Counted from the stretch's first letter, positions 52,460-62,577 are shown. The stretch is DNA of 64,000 nt from Chryseobacterium sp. S0630 (GCF_024158915.1 NZ_JAMZGF010000013.1:1-64000); one strand, 5' to 3'. Numbers and translations are program-made. The notes: generated by a model from the sequence alone, not told the origin.

Positions 52460-54005
52460 AAAGGGGCTGTCTCAAAAGTGGGACAGCCTTTTTTATGCAA
52501 AAAGGAAAGCTTTCGCTTTCCTAATTGTAGCAAATTGACTAATTTGCTTTGTGTCAATAAAATCAAAGGTAGTCTTTAAAGATTACAATCCCAAAGAAAA
52601 TTTGCTTTTTCCTCCCAATTTATCAGAGTTGATTGATGAGAAGCATCTTGTAAAAATTGTTTCAAACATTATTGATGGCTTGGATATTAACAGTTTAATC
52701 AAAACCTACAAACCTGGTGGCACCTCGTGCTACCACCCGAAAATGCTTTTGAAAGTTTTGATTTACGGATACTTAAGTAATATCTATTCAAGCCGGAAAA
52801 TGGAACAGGCCTTGAAAGAAAACATCCATTTTATGTGGCTTTCAGCAATGAGTCGTCCCGATCATAATACCTTGAACAGATTTCGTAGTGAACGATTGAA
52901 AGGTGAAATTAAAGCCATTTTCACCCAAATCGTTTTGCTTTTGGAAAAGGAAGGTTTGGTGAGTCTGGAAACCACTTTTGTGGACGGTACCAAGATAGAA
53001 GCCAATGCCAATCGCTATACTTTTGTTTGGGGAAGGGCTGTAAAAAAACATAAAGAAAGGATTGCTGAGCAACTGGAAGAGCTTTGGAATTATACAGAAG
53101 GAGTTGCAAAAGATGAACTTCAAAATACGGAATCTGCTGATTTTAAAAAGGTGGATTCTGAAAAAGTAACCCAAACCATCGAAAAGATTAATGAGGTTTT
53201 GAAAGATAAAAAGCAGCTTCTAAAATCCGCCAAAAACTCAATTATGCTAAGAAAAACTGGGCAGTTAATTTAGAAAAATACAAACAGCAGCAAGAAGTAT
53301 TACAGGGCAGCAATTCTTATTCCAAGACAGATACAGAGGCTACATTTATGAGGATGAAGGAAGATCATATGCGCAACGGACAGCTTAAACCTGCTTATAA
53401 TCTACAAATTTCTACCAACAGGCAATTTATCTTACATTATTCCATACACCCAAATCCTACAGACACTAAAACGTTATAATCTCATTTACAAGGCTTTGAA
53501 GAAAATTACCATAAAGTCCCAAAAGAACTTGTGGATGATGTAGGTTATGGTTCTGAAGAAAATTATAACTTGTTAAAATCTAAGAAAATAAAGGCTTATG
53601 TTAAATACAATTACTTTAGAAAAAACCAAAAATCCGGACAAATAACCACCTCCCAAAGCAATCCCAAACTGGCAAAAATTAGAGAAAAGGCTTTCAAACT
53701 TCTCAACACCAGGAAAGGCATAAAACTTCGAAAACAAAGATGTCATGATGTTGAACCTGTTTTGCGGAACTCAAACACAACAAAATTTTAAACGATTCAT
53801 GCTTCGAGGAAAAAATAAGGTCGAGGTAGAAATCGGCATACTAGCCATTGCTCACAACTTAAAGAAAATGTCAAAAGCAGCCTAAAACAAACTATTTTTT
53901 GACTTTTTTAGCTTCATTTTTCAAAATTTTTAAAATACAAAACCTGAAAAATCTTTTTTTTCAACTCAACACGAAAAGAGACTGCCCTTTTGAGACAGCC
54001 TCTTT
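52460..54005. mobile_element. IS1182-like insertion sequence, inactivated
   Basis: 1546 bp with terminal inverted repeats of 18 bp: AAAGGGGCTGTCTCAAAA (52460-52477) and its inverse with one difference (53988-54005). The transposase gene inside is broken. Each end also forms a hairpin with the adjacent bases. No clear target duplication was found. It separates the deaminase gene from the RND operon. Confidence 0.85.
52551..53885 (+). pseudogene. IS1182-like transposase, frameshifted
   Basis: The first 240 codons (GTG start) include the IS1182 N-terminal block (FKDYNPKENLLFPPNL and PGGTSCYHPKMLLKVLIYGY) and the first catalytic Asp region (VDGTKIEANANRYTFVW). Near 53245 the frame shifts, and the new frame has a TAA at about 53477. 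The C-terminal part (GYGSEENYNLLKSKKIKAYV, RCHDVEPV) continues in another frame and shifts again near 53760 before ending in MSKAA. So there are at least two frameshifts and one stop. It is inactive. Confidence 0.88.
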
Positions 54006-54044
54006 CTTTGTAAAATATAAATCAATAATTCAGTAAACTAAAAA

Positions 54045-55454
54045 CTATTTCCAGCCACCGCCTAATGAACGGTACAGTCCGACAATAGCATTCAACTGTA
54101 AGGTTTTAATCGTTGCTAAGTCTAATTCACCTTGCAACAAATTACCTTGTGCCGTGATGACTTCTAGGTAATTTGCCATTCCACTTTTAAATAATAACTC
54201 AGCATTTTTTGAAGCTTGTTGTAATGTCTGAACACGTTTTTCAGCAATTGAATATTCTTCCTTCAGCTTTTCAATTTTTATCAATTCATCTGAAACTTCT
54301 CCAACTGCATTCAAAACAGCTTGACGGAAATGGATCACTACTTTTTCTCTATCGATTTTTGCCAGTTCAACATTAGTCTTCAACTCACCTCTTTGAAAAA
54401 TCGGCTGCGTAATTCCACCCGCAACCATTCCAAATAGTGATGCAGGAATATTAAACCAATTGCTTGCCTTAAAAGAGTTGATTCCTCCACTTGCGGAAAT
54501 TGTCAGCGAAGGATATAAATTCGCTGTAGCAATTCCGACTTTTGCATTAGCAACATTTAAGGCAAATTCTGCACTTTTAATGTCAGGTCTGAAGCTTAGC
54601 ATTTGTGATGGAAAACCTGTATTTAAATTTTCCGGAATTATCATTTTGTCCAAACTGCTCTTTCTATTTATAGCCTTTGGTAAAGTTCCAATTAAAACAC
54701 TTAACGCATTTTCCTGTAAAGTAATTTGCTGTTCTAGTTTTGGGATAAGCTTTTCTGCATTCAGTTTTTGAGCCTGAGTCTGCTGAACTGCCAAAGAAGT
54801 CACCTGGCCGGAATTAAACTGTAAATTGACAATTTTCAATGTGTTTTCATTAAGTTCTAAATTCTTTTTGGCAATCTCCAACTGCTCATCAAGCATCAAC
54901 AGGTTATAATAACCTTGTGCAATATTCGCTACTAATCTTGTCTGGATTGCCTTTTTTGCTTCTTCAGTTTGTAGAAAACTTGCTAAAGCACCTGCTTTTC
55001 TATTTCTGATTTTACCCCAAATATCAGCTTCCCAGAGTACACCAACTCCTGCATTGTAATCCTCAATATGATTGGTTCCCATAAACTGGCTTAAAGTAAA
55101 ACCGTTCATACTGTTATCAGAGGGTCGGTTTGAACTGGCAGAAACTAACGCTTTTACTTCCGGTAAATTGCCTAATTTAGACTGTTTGTACAATAATTCT
55201 GCAGCATCAATATTTTTCAAAGCAATCTGCATATCATGATTTTTTATCAAAGCGGTATCAATCAGATTTTGAACCGTTTCATCTTTAATAAAATCTTTAA
55301 ACGGAACAGAACCAATATTTACTGAGTCTTGCTGAACAGCATCTGTTCTGAATGATTTCGGTGCCACATCAGGCAATGAAATATCTTTTGAAACGGCGCA
55401 TCCAACGAGGAATGCACACATTTTCAATATTATAATTAAATTAAATCGTTTCAT
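54045..55454 (-). CDS. RND efflux outer membrane lipoprotein (OprM/TolC family)
   Basis: 469 residues from the Met at 55454 (the longer frame overlaps the RND gene). A lipobox (FLVGC, Cys19) anchors it in the outer membrane. Helical repeats of the outer membrane factor family follow: QNLIDTALIKNHDMQIALKN, and in the C-terminal half GMANYLEVITAQGNLLQGEL. It forms the exit duct of the tripartite pump. It overlaps the RND gene end closely; the stop of the pump gene is 8 bp upstream. Last gene of the operon. Confidence 0.93.
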   Translation of the reverse strand: MKRFNLIIILKMCAFLVGCAVSKDISLPDVAPKSFRTDAVQQDSVNIGSVPFKDFIKDETVQNLIDTALIKNHDMQIALKNIDAAELLYKQSKLGNLPEVKALVSASSNRPSDNSMNGFTLSQFMGTNHIEDYNAGVGVLWEADIWGKIRNRKAGALASFLQTEEAKKAIQTRLVANIAQGYYNLLMLDEQLEIAKKNLELNENTLKIVNLQFNSGQVTSLAVQQTQAQKLNAEKLIPKLEQQITLQENALSVLIGTLPKAINRKSSLDKMIIPENLNTGFPSQMLSFRPDIKSAEFALNVANAKVGIATANLYPSLTISASGGINSFKASNWFNIPASLFGMVAGGITQPIFQRGELKTNVELAKIDREKVVIHFRQAVLNAVGEVSDELIKIEKLKEEYSIAEKRVQTLQQASKNAELLFKSGMANYLEVITAQGNLLQGELDLATIKTLQLNAIVGLYRSLGGGWK

Positions 55455-55461
55455 ATAATTT

Positions 55462-58400
55462 TTATTTAACAGGTTCTTCAACCACATCATCATATTCATC
55501 TTCCTGAGAATTTTGAGATAATTTTTCCTGTAAAAAACGGAAAACAACAAATAACACAGGAATAATCAACAATCCTAAAACTACTCCCGAAATCATTCCC
55601 CCAGCAGCTCCAATACTGATGGAATGGTTCCCCTGAGCCGATGGACCTGTCGCATACATCATGGGAATTAAACCCACAACAAAAGCCAGTGAGGTCATAA
55701 TAATCGGTCGAAGTCTTAGTTTTGCGGCTTCGATCGCGGCTTCAGTTAAAGATTTTCCTGCTTTTCTTTTCTGTACGGCAAATTCTACAATCAGAATAGC
55801 ATTTTTAGCCAATAATCCAATCAACATCACCAACGCAACCTGAATGTAAATGCTGTTGGCAATTCCCGTTAAACCAATCGCCGCAAATACTCCGAAAACC
55901 CCAACAGGAATGGAAAGCATTACTGCTAAAGGAAGAATATAGCTTTCATATTGTGCTGCCAAAAGGAAATACACAAACACCATACACAGAATAAAAATAA
56001 TGGTCGATTGTCCGCCGGAAGCAATTTCTTCTCTTGTCTGACCCGAAAATTCGTAGCTGTAACCTGTTGGTAATTGTTTCTCCGCAACTTCCTTCACTGC
56101 ATTAATAGCTGCACCGGAGCTGTAACCCGCTTTCGGAATCGCATTGACAGAAATTGAATTAAACATATTATATCTTGAAACAGTTTCGGAGCCATATATC
56201 CTGCTTAATTTCACTAAAGTATTAATCGGAACCATCTCTCCATTTTTGTTTTTCACAAAAACCCTGTCGATTGCAGATGGATCGGCTCGGTCCTGAACAT
56301 CGGCCTGGACAACCACTCTGTAATATTTACCGAAACGGTTGAAATCTGAAGCCTGTGCGCTTCCAAAATAAACCTGCATTGTTTCCAGAATATCTTTTAC
56401 ACTTACGCCCAACTGGTCTGCTTTATCGTCGTCAATATCCAGTTGTAACTGAGGGTAATCTGCATTGAAACTTGTAAATGCGACTTCAATTTCAGGGCGT
56501 TTGATTAATTCTTTAATAAACTCCTGAGAAATACCGCTGAATTTATCCAGATTTCCTCCACTTTTGTCCTGTAAAACGATATCTAATGCTTCCACGTTAC
56601 TGAAACCCGGAACCGTCGGAAAACTGAAAACAAAGAAATTTCCGCCGTTGATCGTTCCCAGTTGACTGCGGATCTCATCCATCAATTTATCGATGTTTTT
56701 GAAATCACCACGTTCTTTATTCGCTTTTAATTGAACATAAATAATCCCTTTTGTGGGGCTCATTGAGTTGGTAAGAGCATCGAACCCTGAAATAGCCGTT
56801 ACAAATCGGGTGGCTTCCAAGGCTTTCATTTTTGTTTCGGCAACTTTCATCACTTTTTGGGTACCATCTAATGTAGTTCCAGATGGTGTATTGACTGCAA
56901 TGGCAACAAAATTCTGATCTTCTGTAGGAATAAATCCGGAAGGTATTGATCTTACCATTAAAACAGTGGCTAATGAGATCAAAGCTAAACCTCCTAAACT
57001 TAACCATTTATGACGAATTAAAAACTTCAATCCACCTACATAACGTTTGGTCAGAGCATTAAAACTGCTGTTAAATCCGATAAAGAATTTTTCTTTAAAA
57101 CTCTTTTTGGCAAGAGCTTTATGTTCTTCATTCTGAACAGGATGAACACCTTTTAAAAACAAAGCCGCCAATGCAGGACTTAATGTTAATGCATTAATGG
57201 CTGAAATGACAATCGCAATCGCCATTGTAAAGGCAAACTGACGATAGAAAAGACCTGTAGATCCTTCCATAGAACCAACCGGGAGGAAAACAGCAGCCAT
57301 CACCAAAGTAATCGAGATGATTGCTCCTGAAATCTCATGCATTGCTGCGTGTGTCGCTTTTTTAGGTTTCAAATTTTCGTGTTCCATTTTAGCGTGAACG
57401 GCTTCGACGACGACAATGGCATCATCCACAACAATTCCGATAGCTAAAATCAGAGCAAATAAGGTTAATAAATTAATGGAAAAACCGAACAGCTGCATAA
57501 AGAAAAACGTTCCTAAAAGCGCAACAGGTACGGCAATCGCCGGAATCAACGTTGACCTGAAATCCTGCAAAAACAGATACACAACAATAAACACCAGGAT
57601 AAAAGCTTCGATCAAAGTACTTTTTACCTGGTCGATGGATTGGTCTAAAGCTCTTTTTGTACTAAAGAAAATCTCGTGTTTTATACCTTTTGGAAAACTT
57701 TTCGAAGCTTTATCCATTGCTTCTTTTATGGCAATCTGTGTCTCGTTTGAATTGGCTCCCGACAATTGTAAAATACCAAGAACAACTCCTTTTTTACCAC
57801 TTAATCGTGTTAAACTATTATAGGAAAAAGAGCCCAACTCTACTTTCGCTACATCTTTCAAACGAAGGACAGACCCATCGGAATTTGATCTTATGACAAT
57901 ATTCTCATATTGGTCAGGTTTTGTCAATTTTCCTTTATATTTAATCACATATTCGAAAACCTCTTTACTGTGCTGTCCAAATTTTCCCGGTGCAGCCTCA
58001 AGACTTTTATCCTGAATCGCCTTCATCACTTCGCTCGTCGATACTTTGTAACTACTCATTTTGGAAGGATTTAACCAGACTCTCATTGAGTAATCTTTTT
58101 GTCCACCATATAAACTTGCAGAACCGACACCCGGAATACGTTTAAGTTCTGGAAGAATATTAATTTCAGCGTAATTTCCTACGAAAGTCTGGTCGTATTT
58201 AGATTCATCTTCAGTATATAAACCAATCCCCATCATAAAGGTCACGTGTTGTTTTGAAGTGGTGATTCCCTGTTGAACCACTTCAGCCGGCAAACGACTC
58301 AACGCCTGTGAGACACGATTTTGTACATTGATCGCGGCTTGATCGGGATCTGTTCCGAGTTTAAAATAAACAGAGATTGATAGCGTCCCGTCATTACTTG

Positions 58401-58644
58401 CCGTAGAGCTCATATAAGTCATATCCTCTACACCATTAATCGATTCTTCCAATGAAGGAGCAACTGAACGGAGAACGGTTTCCGCGTTGGCTCCAGGATA
58501 TAGGGCACTGACCATTACAGAAGGAGGTGCAATATCCGGAAATTGCTGTACCGGTAGTTTTATAAGACTTATGACTCCCATTATCACCATTATGACGGAA
58601 ATAACAGTTGCCAAAACAGGTCTTTTTATAAATATTTTGAACAT
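55462..58644 (-). CDS. RND efflux pump permease (AcrB/HAE1 family)
   Basis: 1060 residues, the full length of hydrophobe/amphiphile efflux pumps. Twelve membrane spans in two halves, with the paired Asp of the proton relay in ALILAIGIVVDDAIVVVEAV, and periplasmic domains with FNSISVNAIPKAGYSSG and PAEVVQQGITTSKQ, the pore-loop phrases. It exports drugs, bile-type detergents or dyes using the proton gradient. It lies between the adaptor and outer membrane genes on the minus strand, 9 bp apart from the adaptor. Confidence 0.96.
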   Translation of the reverse strand: MFKIFIKRPVLATVISVIMVIMGVISLIKLPVQQFPDIAPPSVMVSALYPGANAETVLRSVAPSLEESINGVEDMTYMSSTASNDGTLSISVYFKLGTDPDQAAINVQNRVSQALSRLPAEVVQQGITTSKQHVTFMMGIGLYTEDESKYDQTFVGNYAEINILPELKRIPGVGSASLYGGQKDYSMRVWLNPSKMSSYKVSTSEVMKAIQDKSLEAAPGKFGQHSKEVFEYVIKYKGKLTKPDQYENIVIRSNSDGSVLRLKDVAKVELGSFSYNSLTRLSGKKGVVLGILQLSGANSNETQIAIKEAMDKASKSFPKGIKHEIFFSTKRALDQSIDQVKSTLIEAFILVFIVVYLFLQDFRSTLIPAIAVPVALLGTFFFMQLFGFSINLLTLFALILAIGIVVDDAIVVVEAVHAKMEHENLKPKKATHAAMHEISGAIISITLVMAAVFLPVGSMEGSTGLFYRQFAFTMAIAIVISAINALTLSPALAALFLKGVHPVQNEEHKALAKKSFKEKFFIGFNSSFNALTKRYVGGLKFLIRHKWLSLGGLALISLATVLMVRSIPSGFIPTEDQNFVAIAVNTPSGTTLDGTQKVMKVAETKMKALEATRFVTAISGFDALTNSMSPTKGIIYVQLKANKERGDFKNIDKLMDEIRSQLGTINGGNFFVFSFPTVPGFSNVEALDIVLQDKSGGNLDKFSGISQEFIKELIKRPEIEVAFTSFNADYPQLQLDIDDDKADQLGVSVKDILETMQVYFGSAQASDFNRFGKYYRVVVQADVQDRADPSAIDRVFVKNKNGEMVPINTLVKLSRIYGSETVSRYNMFNSISVNAIPKAGYSSGAAINAVKEVAEKQLPTGYSYEFSGQTREEIASGGQSTIIFILCMVFVYFLLAAQYESYILPLAVMLSIPVGVFGVFAAIGLTGIANSIYIQVALVMLIGLLAKNAILIVEFAVQKRKAGKSLTEAAIEAAKLRLRPIIMTSLAFVVGLIPMMYATGPSAQGNHSISIGAAGGMISGVVLGLLIIPVLFVVFRFLQEKLSQNSQEDEYDDVVEEPVK

Positions 58645-58653
58645 TTTTAAAAC

Positions 58654-59847
58654 TTATTTTTTATTATTTAATTGAGCAATACGTGTTGTTTTCTGTGGAT
58701 TAATGACTTGGCCTTCCTGTAATCTGTCGAGACCGCTCAATACAATTTGGTCACCCTGATTTAAGCCTTGTTTAATAAGATAATTTGTCCCGCTTTTTCC
58801 GACAACATCAAGAGGTGTTTTGGTAACTTTGTTACTTTTATCGACCAAAAAAACAAAGACTTTATCCTGCATTTCCACAGTTGCAGATTGCGGAACCAGA
58901 ATGGCATTATTATGATTCAATCCTAAACGAAGTTTACCCGTATTTCCTGAGCGTAAGTTTCCGTTCGGATTCGGAAAACTTGCTCTGAAAGTAATGGCAC
59001 CGGTGTTTTTATCAAACTGACCGTTTATCATATCAACTTTACCTTTGATAGGATAGACTGAATTATCACTTAATACCAATTCAACAAACGGTAGGTTTTT
59101 GATTCTTTCAGCGGGAGTTTTTCCTTCGTAATTCGTATTGAAAACAGTAAAATCTTTTTCAGCCAAAGCAAAGTAAACATGCACATCTCTGATATCTGAA
59201 AGCTGCGTTAAAGCTTCCTGGTCTGCTGGAGAAACCAGACTTCCCTGTTTTTTAGGAATCAAACCGATATATCCACTCACCGGCGCCTTTACATTCGTAT
59301 ATCCTAAATTAATCTGTGCTGAAGCAACGCTTGCTCTGGCCTGTTCTGCGTTAGCCTGTGCAATTTTGTAAGCTGTTTTGGCTGTTTTCAATTGAAAATC
59401 TGCAACCACTTTATTTTGAACCAATGGTGTTAATTTGTCGATTTCCAATTTGGCATTTAAAATAGCTGCCTCAGATGCGTGAAGATTAGCTTTGGCATTA
59501 TTTAAAGCTTCAATAAAGGGCTGGGAATTAATTTGAAACAAAGTCTGACCCGCAGAAACGTAAGCCCCTTCGTTGACTAAAACTCTCTGGATATATCCGC
59601 TTACCTGTGGACGGATTTCTACATCAACCGAACCCTGGACTGAAGCCGGATATTCTACAAAGGTAGTTTCTGAGCTCTCTGAAACGCTTCCCACCGGAAC
59701 ATTTGGTGGTGCATCTGCTGTTGTTTTCTCTGATTTATTTTCACAGCTTACAAGAATTGCAGCCGTAAAAACTACAATCAAAAAATGTCTCGCACTATTA
59801 AATTTCTTAATAATGTCTGATGGACTAAAATGATGAATTGCATTCAT
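58654..59847 (-). CDS. RND efflux adaptor lipoprotein (AcrA family)
   Basis: 397 residues with a lipobox (AAILVSC, Cys35) after a rather long N-region. The adaptor shows the lipoyl half (RVLVNEGAYVSAGQTLFQIN), the coiled-coil hairpin, and the beta-barrel part (LRSGNTGKLRLGLNHNNAIL). It links the pump to the outer membrane duct. A TetR-type palindrome (TAACAGTGTTA) sits in front of it. It begins the adaptor-pump-duct block, all on the minus strand. Confidence 0.94.
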   Translation of the reverse strand: MNAIHHFSPSDIIKKFNSARHFLIVVFTAAILVSCENKSEKTTADAPPNVPVGSVSESSETTFVEYPASVQGSVDVEIRPQVSGYIQRVLVNEGAYVSAGQTLFQINSQPFIEALNNAKANLHASEAAILNAKLEIDKLTPLVQNKVVADFQLKTAKTAYKIAQANAEQARASVASAQINLGYTNVKAPVSGYIGLIPKKQGSLVSPADQEALTQLSDIRDVHVYFALAEKDFTVFNTNYEGKTPAERIKNLPFVELVLSDNSVYPIKGKVDMINGQFDKNTGAITFRASFPNPNGNLRSGNTGKLRLGLNHNNAILVPQSATVEMQDKVFVFLVDKSNKVTKTPLDVVGKSGTNYLIKQGLNQGDQIVLSGLDRLQEGQVINPQKTTRIAQLNNKK

Positions 59848-59889
59848 AAAATTTAAATTTGTAATGTTTTTTATTGTGGTTTAATTACC

Positions 59890-59900
59890 TAACAGTGTTA
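59890..59900. promoter_or_regulatory. TetR-type operator before the efflux adaptor
   Basis: TAACAGTGTTA is a perfect odd palindrome (TAACA-G-TGTTA), 43 bp before the adaptor start and within the gap after the TetR gene. A site for the TetR protein at 59920-60525 is likely, making autoregulated control of the pump. Confidence 0.5.
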
Positions 59901-59919
59901 AGTTTTCGGACAAAATTTT

Positions 59920-60525
59920 TTATTTTTTAATCGATTTTGTAATACTTTGAATAGCATCTCGTAGAATCTGCCTGTTGAGGTCATAACTGATTCTTCCGTT
60001 CAGATGAATTAAATTAATAGAGATTAAGCCATGAATCATAGACCAATAGGTGTAATATTTTATGCGGACCCGTTCTTCTGAAACATCTTTCTCATTAAAA
60101 TAAAGTTTAATGATATCACTCAAAATATCGTACAAATTTTCAACCTCCGGCATTGCACATTCGCTTGTGAAACAGACCATATCAACACCGTACATCAACC
60201 GATACAATTCCTTATGCGTAAAAGCGAAATCCCAATAGGCGATCCACATTGCCTCGAGTTTATCCTCTGCATTTTCATTTTTATTTCGAGCTTCAATGAT
60301 TACTTTTGTTAGGATGGCATATCCTCTTTTGGTTAATGCAAACAAAATAGCTTCTTTGTTGACAAAATATTCGTAAATAAAAGGTGCTGTGTATTCAATC
60401 TGATCTGCAATTTTCCGCATACTTAATGCTTGCCAGCCTTCATTTTTGGCAATATTTAAAGCTGCTGCCAGAATCTTTTCTCTGGAATCATCTTTAAAGC
60501 GCTGAATTCTTTCTTTACTTCCCAT
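59920..60525 (-). CDS. TetR family regulator of the efflux operon
   Basis: 201 residues. The helix-turn-helix lies at about 15-60 (REKILAAALNIAKNEGWQAL; MRKIADQIEYTAPFIYEYF), and the C-terminal helical domain is family-typical. It lies 72 bp before the adaptor gene and 12 bp after ene-reductase 2 on the same strand, so the reductase, the regulator and the pump may be one long transcript with an internal promoter at the TAACAGTGTTA palindrome. Confidence 0.92.
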   Translation of the reverse strand: MGSKERIQRFKDDSREKILAAALNIAKNEGWQALSMRKIADQIEYTAPFIYEYFVNKEAILFALTKRGYAILTKVIIEARNKNENAEDKLEAMWIAYWDFAFTHKELYRLMYGVDMVCFTSECAMPEVENLYDILSDIIKLYFNEKDVSEERVRIKYYTYWSMIHGLISINLIHLNGRISYDLNRQILRDAIQSITKSIKK

Positions 60526-60537
60526 TTTTATTGATAT

Positions 60538-61626
60538 TTAAATAGAACCTCTGGTTACGAAAGTCTGCCATCCCCGCAAATGATTAATAAAACGCTCACT
60601 CAATCCCCGTTGACGAAGATATTCAGCTGGAACAGGTGTTTTGGGACTCTCATAAAATGGATTGGCTTTTACCTGAAGCGGAAAATCCCGCTGAAGAATT
60701 CCTGCCCTTGCAATCAGAACAAAATCGCTACCTTCATCCAATAATTCTACGGCTCTTTGAGCGGTCATTATTTTTCCGGCAACACCAAGACGAACACCTT
60801 TTCGGGGAAGTTCCGTAAAGACACTCAGCATTGTTTTTCCTCTGAACTTTCCTTCCTGAACGATCTGTGCAGAATCCCATAACGCCAAATCCAGATAGTC
60901 AATCATTTCTTTATCCAGAATCTCAGCAGTGATTTCACGCAATTCTTCCAGAACCAAGCCGTAACGTTCAATCGACAAACGCCAACCGATTTGAAAATCA
61001 GGACCGCAGGCTTTTCGAATTCCTTCAATCACTTCAATCGTTAATCGGGCGCGGTTTTCTAAGCTTCCGCCATACTTATCGGTTCGGTCGTTTAAATAAG
61101 GCGACATAAATTCCGACAGAATCCAACCGAAAGCCCCGTGAACAGCAACACCATTAAATCCTGCCCGTTCAGCTCTTTTTGCAGCGGCGATAAAACTATC
61201 TCGGATTCTTTCGACTTCTTCGGTAGAAATGGCATTAACACCCGGAATAGTAAAACTTGAGGCAGGAGAAGGAATTCCTCCCAATAAAGGATTGGCGCGA
61301 TGTCCTGCGTGATGCAGTTGTACTGCGGATAAAGCTCCGCCCTCACGAATCGTTGCTGCCATTTGACTCAGACCCGGCAAATGGTCATCGCTAAAAATTC
61401 CCAATTGACGTGCAAAAGCGATACCTTCAGCTTCTACGTGGGTGGCACAGGTCTGGATTAATGAATAACCTCCCTGCGAAAGTTGCTGCATCCAAAACTG
61501 GTCGTATTCAGATGCTTTACCATTAAATTCACTTTGTTGATTGGTTAACGGAGCCAGCATAAAACGGTTTCTCATCGCAGGACCGTGCAACAAAGTGAGT
61601 GGTTTAAATAAATCAGAAACAGACAT
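60538..61626 (-). CDS. NADH:flavin oxidoreductase, old yellow enzyme family (ene-reductase 2)
   Basis: 362 residues, with the same motifs as the protein at 49197 (HHAGHRA, HGAFGWILSEFMSP, GWRLSIERYG) and about four-fifths identity by eye. It should reduce the double bond of alpha,beta-unsaturated carbonyl compounds using FMN. It is placed before the TetR gene of the efflux pump on the same strand and has its own upstream 21-bp direct repeats (AAGTTCAA). Reduction and efflux of the same toxic compound is a sensible reading, as inference. Confidence 0.93.
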   Translation of the reverse strand: MSVSDLFKPLTLLHGPAMRNRFMLAPLTNQQSEFNGKASEYDQFWMQQLSQGGYSLIQTCATHVEAEGIAFARQLGIFSDDHLPGLSQMAATIREGGALSAVQLHHAGHRANPLLGGIPSPASSFTIPGVNAISTEEVERIRDSFIAAAKRAERAGFNGVAVHGAFGWILSEFMSPYLNDRTDKYGGSLENRARLTIEVIEGIRKACGPDFQIGWRLSIERYGLVLEELREITAEILDKEMIDYLDLALWDSAQIVQEGKFRGKTMLSVFTELPRKGVRLGVAGKIMTAQRAVELLDEGSDFVLIARAGILQRDFPLQVKANPFYESPKTPVPAEYLRQRGLSERFINHLRGWQTFVTRGSI

Positions 61627-61666
61627 ATCTAATTTTTTTTATTAATATTATTGAGTTAAAAACAGA

Positions 61667-61734
61667 GCAAAATTAGCTTTGAGCGGTGAGAATTAATTTC
61701 ATCAGAAGTTCAAAAAACATTCTGTAAAGTTCAA
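61667..61734 (-). promoter_or_regulatory. AraC-type operator and promoter of ene-reductase 2
   Basis: AAGTTCAA at 61706-61713 and 61727-61734 (plus-strand reading), exactly 21 bp apart. On the minus strand the -7 box TAATTTTG (within plus 61668-61675) follows about 30 bp downstream, with no -33 box, as expected for an activator-dependent promoter. Confidence 0.6.
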
Positions 61735-61770
61735 TTTTCAAATCACTTAATATCTGTTACAGAATGTTTT
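61714..61770. repeat. 14-bp perfect inverted repeat upstream of ene-reductase 2
   Basis: AAAACATTCTGTAA (61714-61727) and TTACAGAATGTTTT (61757-61770) are exact inverse copies separated by 29 bp, and overlap the operator repeats. A looped regulator site or a hairpin in the leader is possible. Confidence 0.5.
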
Positions 61771-61856
61771 AAAGCCTAATTTTAAGCATAAGAAATCTTC
61801 ACTCTGCAATTTTGCAAAGCTGATTTTTATTGAAAGAGTTTGGAAAAAGGATTATA

Positions 61857-62507
61857 TTAATCTTCTTTAATTGATAGATTATTATTCAGAATAAATAACA
61901 GTTCAAGAATTATTTTGGCGGTTGCTCCCCAAACTTTATAACCACTCACTTCATAATAAGGTGTTGTCACCAAATCGCCGGGAATACTGATTTCACTGCA
62001 GCCGACAATACTTGGGTCTGAAAAATAATCCAGTTTTAATTCAAAAATTTGCTGAACTTCACGGCAATCCTGAATAAAATCCGGTCGATACGGAAGATAT
62101 CCGACCACAGGTAAAACATTGAAATCACTCGGACCAATATAAATTTCCGTTAATAATCCTAAAATCTTGACCTCATCAGGATTAATTCCGATTTCTTCTT
62201 GCGCTTCACGAAGTGCGGTTTGCACAAGATTTTCATCTGAAATTTCAAATCTTCCTCCCGGAAAACCAATCTCATTGGAATGAAAACCATCGTAAGAATT
62301 TCTTAGAATCAAAGGAAAATAAACTTCATTATCGATTGGATATAAAAGAATCAGTACAGCACTTTTCCGAGTTTTCTCTGTAGGCTTTAAAGTCAGATAT
62401 TTTGCAGAAAGAGCTTCCATTATTTGATGTGCTTTCTCTCCTGGAAGTTCTTTTCTAAGTTTTTTCTGAATCTTTCCAATTGATAGAGAAAAATTTTGCT
62501 TTTTCAT
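61857..62507 (-). CDS. Nudix hydrolase, CoA pyrophosphatase-like
   Basis: 216 residues. The Nudix box is complete: GFPGGRFE, then ALREAQEEIG, giving the metal-binding glutamates. The N-terminal helical region and the pattern VLILLYPIDNEVYFPLILR match NUDT7/CoA-diphosphatase types, which split CoA and acyl-CoA. It is on the minus strand after the DsbA-like gene and a terminator, so it has its own promoter. No signal sequence; cytosolic. Confidence 0.85.
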   Translation of the reverse strand: MKKQNFSLSIGKIQKKLRKELPGEKAHQIMEALSAKYLTLKPTEKTRKSAVLILLYPIDNEVYFPLILRNSYDGFHSNEIGFPGGRFEISDENLVQTALREAQEEIGINPDEVKILGLLTEIYIGPSDFNVLPVVGYLPYRPDFIQDCREVQQIFELKLDYFSDPSIVGCSEISIPGDLVTTPYYEVSGYKVWGATAKIILELLFILNNNLSIKED

Positions 62508-62528
62508 AATTTCAATTTTAACCGATTA

Positions 62529-62570
62529 AAAAAGTCGGCTAAATCCACTATTAGTAGATAATAGCCGGCT
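62529..62570 (-). terminator. Terminator of the dsbA-like gene
   Basis: CGGCTA and TAGCCG pair (minus strand) around about 20 bases, followed by a run of six T residues. Confidence 0.6.
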
Positions 62571-62577
62571 CGTCATC

